Assembly (NCBI GenBank): GCA_949285255.1
Contig: CASDXV010000014.1
Location: 23,214 to 67,463, forward strand
Direction of reading: 5' to 3'
Source of the DNA: an uncultured bacterium
Lineage (GTDB): Bacteria > Cyanobacteriota > Vampirovibrionia > Gastranaerophilales > Gastranaerophilaceae
DNA length: 44,250 nucleotides
Shown here: positions 40,998 to 44,250 of the stretch, piece by piece
Layout of the letters: each line of letters begins with the position of its first letter
Position numbering within the stretch: the stretch's first letter is position 1
Program-made: the position numbers and the translations under genes
The notes under the pieces: generated by a model
Database searches by the model: none
The model's input: the letters and a program-made list of their open reading frames with translations, nothing else
What the model was told of the DNA's origin: nothing

Positions 40998-43694
40998 CTA
41001 AACTTCGCCGTTGTAGGCTTTGATGTACATTTCTCTGATTTCTTTCATTAGAGGATATGCAGGGTTTGCACCTGTGCATTGGTCGTCAAATGCAAGCTCT
41101 ACAAGGTTGTCTAATTTAGCGTAGAATTCTTCTTCGCTAACGCCCATATCTCTTATAGAAAGCGGTATTTCAAGTTCTTTCTTAAGATTTGTGATAGCGC
41201 TTATTAACAATTCTACTTTTTCATCATCAGAGTTTCCGCCCAATCCTAAGTTGTCAGCAACTTGAGCATATTTTGCTTTTGCGTTAGGGAACTTGTATTG
41301 AGGGAATGCTGCTTGTTTTCTCGGGCAATCGTTTGAATTGAAACGAATTACTTGGTTTAAAAGCATAGCGTTTGCAATACCGTGAGGAATGTTAAATGCT
41401 GCACCAAGTTTGTGAGCCATTGAGTGGCAAACACCCAAGAATGCGTTAGCAAAAGCCATACCTGCAAGAGCTGAAGCATAGTGGATTTTTTCTCTTGCAA
41501 TCGGGTCGTCTTTACCGAATTTGTAAGAACGCGGTAAGTATCTGAAGATTAACTTAGCAGCTTCAAGGGCAGGTGAGTTAGTAAAGTTAGTTGCCATTGA
41601 GCTTGCATAAGCTTCAAGTGCGTGGCTTAGTGCGTCAATACCTGATGCTGCGCAAAGTCCTTTAGGCATAGAATCAACGAAGTTGGGGTCGATAATTGCC
41701 ATTTCGGGAGTTAGAGCGTAATCAGCAAGAGGATATTTGATGTGAGTTTTGTCATCAGTGATAACCGCAAACGGTGTTACTTCTGAACCTGTACCTGATG
41801 TTGTAGGTATAGCAACCATTGTAGCTTTTTTGCCAAGAGCTGGAAGGTCGCAGATTCTCTTTCTGATATCCATAAATCTCATAGCGACATCATCAAATAC
41901 TGTTTCAGGTTGTTCATACATTAACCAGATAACTTTAGCGGCATCAATCGGTGAACCGCCGCCAAGAGCGATGATTACATCGGGTTTGTATACGTTAACC
42001 ATCTGCATTGCTTCATTAATTGTAGATAGTGTCGGGTCAGGTTTAACGTCAAAGAATATTTGGAAATCAACGCCGATTTCTTCTAACACTTTTGTTACGT
42101 TGTAAACAGTACCAGAATCGAATAAGTATCTGTCTGTTACGATAAATGCTCTTTGTCTGCCTTTTAATTCACGAAGTGCTAAATCAGTTGCACCGCGTTT
42201 AAAGTATACTTTCGGCGGAACTTTGAACCATAACATGTTTTCTCTCCTTTCGGCTACTGTTTTGTAGTTTAGTAAGTGTTTAATACCGACGTTTTCGCTG
42301 ACTGCGTTGCCGCCCCAAGAACCGCAACCGATTGTTAATGTCGGGTCTAATTTGAAGTTGTAAATATCGCCGATAGCACCTTGTGATGCAGGTGAGTTGA
42401 TTAAGATTCTACCTGTGTGAAGTGTTTTTGCGAATTTTTCAATTCTTTCTCTTTTTCTTTCATCTGTGTAGAGAACTGATGTGTGACCTGCGCCGCCTGC
42501 ATCAACAAGAGTAAATGCAATGTTTACGGCATCATCAAAATCGCAAGCTCTGTACATAGCAAGTACGGGAGAAAGTTTTTCGTGTGCGAATGGTTCATCC
42601 ATTGAGTAGTCGCTAACTTCGCCGATAAGAACTTTAGCGTCTTCAGGTACTTCAAAACCTGCCATTTGAGCAATTTTGTATGCAGGTTGACCAACGATAG
42701 CCGCATTTAATCTGCCTTCAGGGAACATGGTGTTTCTTAGGGCTTGTTTTTGTTCTTCGTTGCAGAAGTAAGCGCCTCTGTATATAAGTTCGTTTTTAAT
42801 TTCTTCGTAAACACTGTCAACAGCAATGATGGCTTGTTCTGAAGCGCAAACTACACCGTTGTCGAAAGTTTTTGATAAAAGAATTGAAGATACAGCCATT
42901 TTAATATTTGCTGTTTCATCAATAATTGCAGGAGTGTTGCCGGGGCCAACACCAAGAGCCGGTTTACCTGATGAGTAAGCTGCTTTAACCATGCCGGGAC
43001 CGCCTGTAGCCAAAATCATATCGATTTTGGGGTGGTGCATAAGTTGATTTGATAGCTCAACCGTAGGTTCATCAACCCAGCCGATAATATCTCTTGGAGC
43101 GCCTGCTGCAACTGCTGCATCAAGAACGATTTGAGCAGCTTTGATTGTTGCTTTTTTAGCTCTCGGGTGGGGTGAAAATACTATAGCGTTTCTTGTTTTT
43201 AGTGCTATTAATGATTTAAAAATTGCTGTAGCAGTCGGGTTTGTTGTAGGTACGATACCTGCCAAAACACCTATCGGTTCAGCAACTTTTTTAATACCGT
43301 TAACTTTGTCTTCTTCAATAATTCCGCAAGTTTTGCAGTTTTTGTATTTGTTGTAGATGTATTCTGAAGCAAAGTGGTTTTTAATAACTTTATCTTCAAC
43401 AATACCCATGCCTGACTCTTCATGAGCCATTTTTGCAAGAGGAATTCTTGCTTTGTTTGCAGCTAGGGCTGCTGCTCTAAAGATTTTGTCCACTTGTTCT
43501 TGAGTGTATGTTGCATAAACTCTTTGTGCAACTTTTGCTCTCTCAATTACTTGGTCTAAGTCTTCAGCGCTTGTAACTAATTGTCTGGGTTCTTCGTTTT
43601 GAACCTTTTCAATTTCCATGTTTTCTTGTGTCATGTTGTTCTCCTTATTACATAGCTCTTTTTGAGATTGTTTCTTTTTAAATTTGAAAAACAT
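40998..43694 (-). CDS. adhE: Bifunctional acetaldehyde-CoA/alcohol dehydrogenase (AdhE)
   Basis: An 898-residue (from ATG 43694) two-domain enzyme that reduces acetyl-CoA to acetaldehyde and ethanol, regenerating NAD+ in fermentation. The N-terminal aldehyde dehydrogenase half has GIVPTTNPTATAIFKSL and the catalytic C283 (FDNGVVCASEQ). The C-terminal iron alcohol dehydrogenase half has ALGGGSPIDAAKVIWLMYE, PTTSGTGSEVTPFAVI and the metal-binding HSMAHKLGAAFNIPHG. Such proteins form spirosomes. Two starts have ribosome sites: ATG 43694 (GGAGAG, four bases before) and ATG 43634 (AAGGAG, six bases before; 878 residues). A Rex-type site overlaps the promoter. Confidence 0.96.
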   Translation of the reverse strand: MFFKFKKKQSQKELCNKENNMTQENMEIEKVQNEEPRQLVTSAEDLDQVIERAKVAQRVYATYTQEQVDKIFRAAALAANKARIPLAKMAHEESGMGIVEDKVIKNHFASEYIYNKYKNCKTCGIIEEDKVNGIKKVAEPIGVLAGIVPTTNPTATAIFKSLIALKTRNAIVFSPHPRAKKATIKAAQIVLDAAVAAGAPRDIIGWVDEPTVELSNQLMHHPKIDMILATGGPGMVKAAYSSGKPALGVGPGNTPAIIDETANIKMAVSSILLSKTFDNGVVCASEQAIIAVDSVYEEIKNELIYRGAYFCNEEQKQALRNTMFPEGRLNAAIVGQPAYKIAQMAGFEVPEDAKVLIGEVSDYSMDEPFAHEKLSPVLAMYRACDFDDAVNIAFTLVDAGGAGHTSVLYTDERKRERIEKFAKTLHTGRILINSPASQGAIGDIYNFKLDPTLTIGCGSWGGNAVSENVGIKHLLNYKTVAERRENMLWFKVPPKVYFKRGATDLALRELKGRQRAFIVTDRYLFDSGTVYNVTKVLEEIGVDFQIFFDVKPDPTLSTINEAMQMVNVYKPDVIIALGGGSPIDAAKVIWLMYEQPETVFDDVAMRFMDIRKRICDLPALGKKATMVAIPTTSGTGSEVTPFAVITDDKTHIKYPLADYALTPEMAIIDPNFVDSMPKGLCAASGIDALSHALEAYASSMATNFTNSPALEAAKLIFRYLPRSYKFGKDDPIAREKIHYASALAGMAFANAFLGVCHSMAHKLGAAFNIPHGIANAMLLNQVIRFNSNDCPRKQAAFPQYKFPNAKAKYAQVADNLGLGGNSDDEKVELLISAITNLKKELEIPLSIRDMGVSEEEFYAKLDNLVELAFDDQCTGANPAYPLMKEIREMYIKAYNGEV

Positions 43695-43738
43695 TGTGCT
43701 CTCCGCTCTTTTTGAATCTACTTTTTGTAAATTCGTAT

Positions 43739-43756
43739 TCGTGATTTATTTCACAA
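43739..43756 (-). promoter_or_regulatory. Rex-box-like operator of adhE
   Basis: On the minus strand TTGTGAAATAAATCACGA, an 18-base imperfect palindrome with 5 of 6 matching arm positions around a six-base centre, close to the known Rex consensus TTGTGA-N6-TCACAA. It covers the predicted adhE transcription start near 43754, a position fitting repression. Confidence 0.7.
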
Positions 43757-43760
43757 TAGA

Positions 43761-43789
43761 ATTTTAAAACAAAATTTTATAAATTGCAA
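43761..43789 (-). promoter_or_regulatory. Promoter of adhE
   Basis: On the minus strand TTGCAA (43784-43789), a 17-base spacer and TAAAAT (complement of 43761-43766). It predicts a start near 43754 and a 5' leader of about 60 bases, inside the Rex-like palindrome. Confidence 0.7.
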
Positions 43790-43853
43790 GTGTAATTTCT
43801 ACACATTATAAAAACTTTATATAAACTTAATATGAAGTTAACAACTCTTTACT

Positions 43854-43880
43854 TTGATATTTTAAGTTTTCTGATAAAAT
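43854..43880 (+). promoter_or_regulatory. Candidate promoter of the right-edge membrane protein gene
   Basis: TGATAAAAT at 43872-43880 is an extended -10; TTGATA at 43854-43859 is a close -35 match at a short 15-base spacing. It is divergent from adhE. Confidence 0.45.
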
Positions 43881-43894
43881 AGCTTTGGTGAAGT

Positions 43895-44250
43895 ATGATG
43901 AATGCAATCTCACTAAATGAAATATATATGATACTGGGCTTTTCGCTCTCGCTGTATTCTTGCGTTTCAAATGACGTTATACAGACTCTGGGTACATTTC
44001 TGAGCACAACGAGAGAAAAACCGGCATGGCTTATTTGGCTTTTTGCAAGTTTAGTTTTGGTCATAACTTTTATTTGGGGCTGGCATGTAAACGACGGAGA
44101 TATGGCTTTTGGCAGGTTGGATAGAATTCCTTTTGCAAATCAGTTCTACTGGTGGCATGTTCTGCCTCCGATTATATTAATATTTTTAACAAAAAAGGGC
44201 ATCCCTGTTGCAACTGCGTTTTTGATTTTAAGCATTTTTTCATCCGGCAC
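43895..44250 (+). CDS. Partial polytopic membrane protein, phosphate-permease-like (runs off the window)
   Basis: The first 118 codons of a longer gene cut by the right edge, with no stop. Starts are ATG 43895 or 43898; GGTG precedes them. The product has hydrophobic segments separated by conserved-looking loops: SNDVIQTLGTFLSTTREKP near residue 25, a tryptophan-rich helix (WLFASLVLVITFIWGWHVND), then FYWWHVLPPIILIFLTKKGIPV. This pattern resembles a group of large bacterial membrane proteins distantly like inorganic phosphate permeases (ND-x-IQ-x-x-GTF and GIPVxTxFL stretches). The family is from memory, and the substrate is unknown. Confidence 0.6.
   Translation, partial: MMNAISLNEIYMILGFSLSLYSCVSNDVIQTLGTFLSTTREKPAWLIWLFASLVLVITFIWGWHVNDGDMAFGRLDRIPFANQFYWWHVLPPIILIFLTKKGIPVATAFLILSIFSSG

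Noticed and set aside
42524-42706. Frames on both strands within adhE
   Set aside because: Alternative-frame shadows of a well conserved enzyme with no ribosome sites.
1-44250. Mobile elements, prophage, CRISPR arrays, tRNA or rRNA genes
   Set aside because: Read for transposases, integrases, spaced direct repeats and RNA gene hallmarks; none was seen, and the gene content is chromosomal housekeeping throughout.

Overview
The window is a 44 kb piece of AT-rich bacterial chromosome, almost fully coding, with no sign of phage, plasmid, insertion sequence, CRISPR array, rRNA or tRNA gene. Several proteins point to a non-photosynthetic relative of the Cyanobacteria (Melainabacteria/Vampirovibrionia, probably the gut-type Gastranaerophilales). 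These are an LdpA-like iron-sulfur protein and a Tic20-like membrane protein (families best known from cyanobacteria and plastids), a fermentative AdhE with a Rex regulator, many TPR proteins, and lineage-type unknown proteins with a short Asn-Phe-x-Gly motif near the N-terminus. The taxonomic call is inference from protein content alone.

Layout. 1-100: a GC-rich, strongly structured element of unknown nature. 177-953: tpiA. 999-2688 (minus): metX-metW. 2824-4107: a degenerate HD-GYP protein. 4160-8148 (minus): glyQ followed by two paralogous amino-acid permeases. 8242-8904: a hexapeptide acyltransferase. 8935-9969 (minus): DAHP synthase. 10072-11846 (minus): two overlapping paralogous membrane proteins of unknown function. 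11910-12899 (minus): a divergent glutathione synthetase-like ATP-grasp enzyme. 12968-22155 (plus): a closely packed run of eleven genes (Cys-rich microprotein, TPR, Tic20-like, FliO-like, NeuB-family synthase, KdsC-like phosphatase, TPR, lysC, ldpA-like, tilS, hpt). 22146-23941 (minus): a 41-residue microprotein, a related 182-residue protein, spmA and spmB. 24163-25800: a large TPR protein. 25721-30837 (minus): gmk-coaBC-nif3-aroC-aroK-aroB. 30891-32447 (minus): two related EF-hand proteins, one with LysM. 32561-36455 (minus): dgt-dnaG-rpoD. 36534-39445 (plus): HEAT-repeat protein, queC, DUF366, SPOR protein. 39533-39724: rpmB. 39830-40333: a repeat-containing unknown. 40326-43694 (minus): adhE and rex. 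43895 to the edge: a partial membrane transporter-like gene.

How it fits together. Four shikimate-pathway steps are present (DAHP synthase, aroB, aroK, aroC), plus methionine (metX/metW) and aspartate-family (lysC) biosynthesis, and CoA and purine nucleotide metabolism. AdhE and Rex suggest redox-controlled ethanol fermentation. A Rex-box-like palindrome covers the predicted adhE transcription start.

The most consistent unexplained signal is at gene starts. Eight genes that begin transcripts have a -10 hexamer ending 6 or 7 bases before the ATG and no Shine-Dalgarno sequence, so they are predicted to be leaderless. Most downstream operon genes instead have clear Shine-Dalgarno sites and short overlaps. 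Several starts were moved from the longest possible frame for this reason, and one gene (FliO-like) appears to start at ATT.
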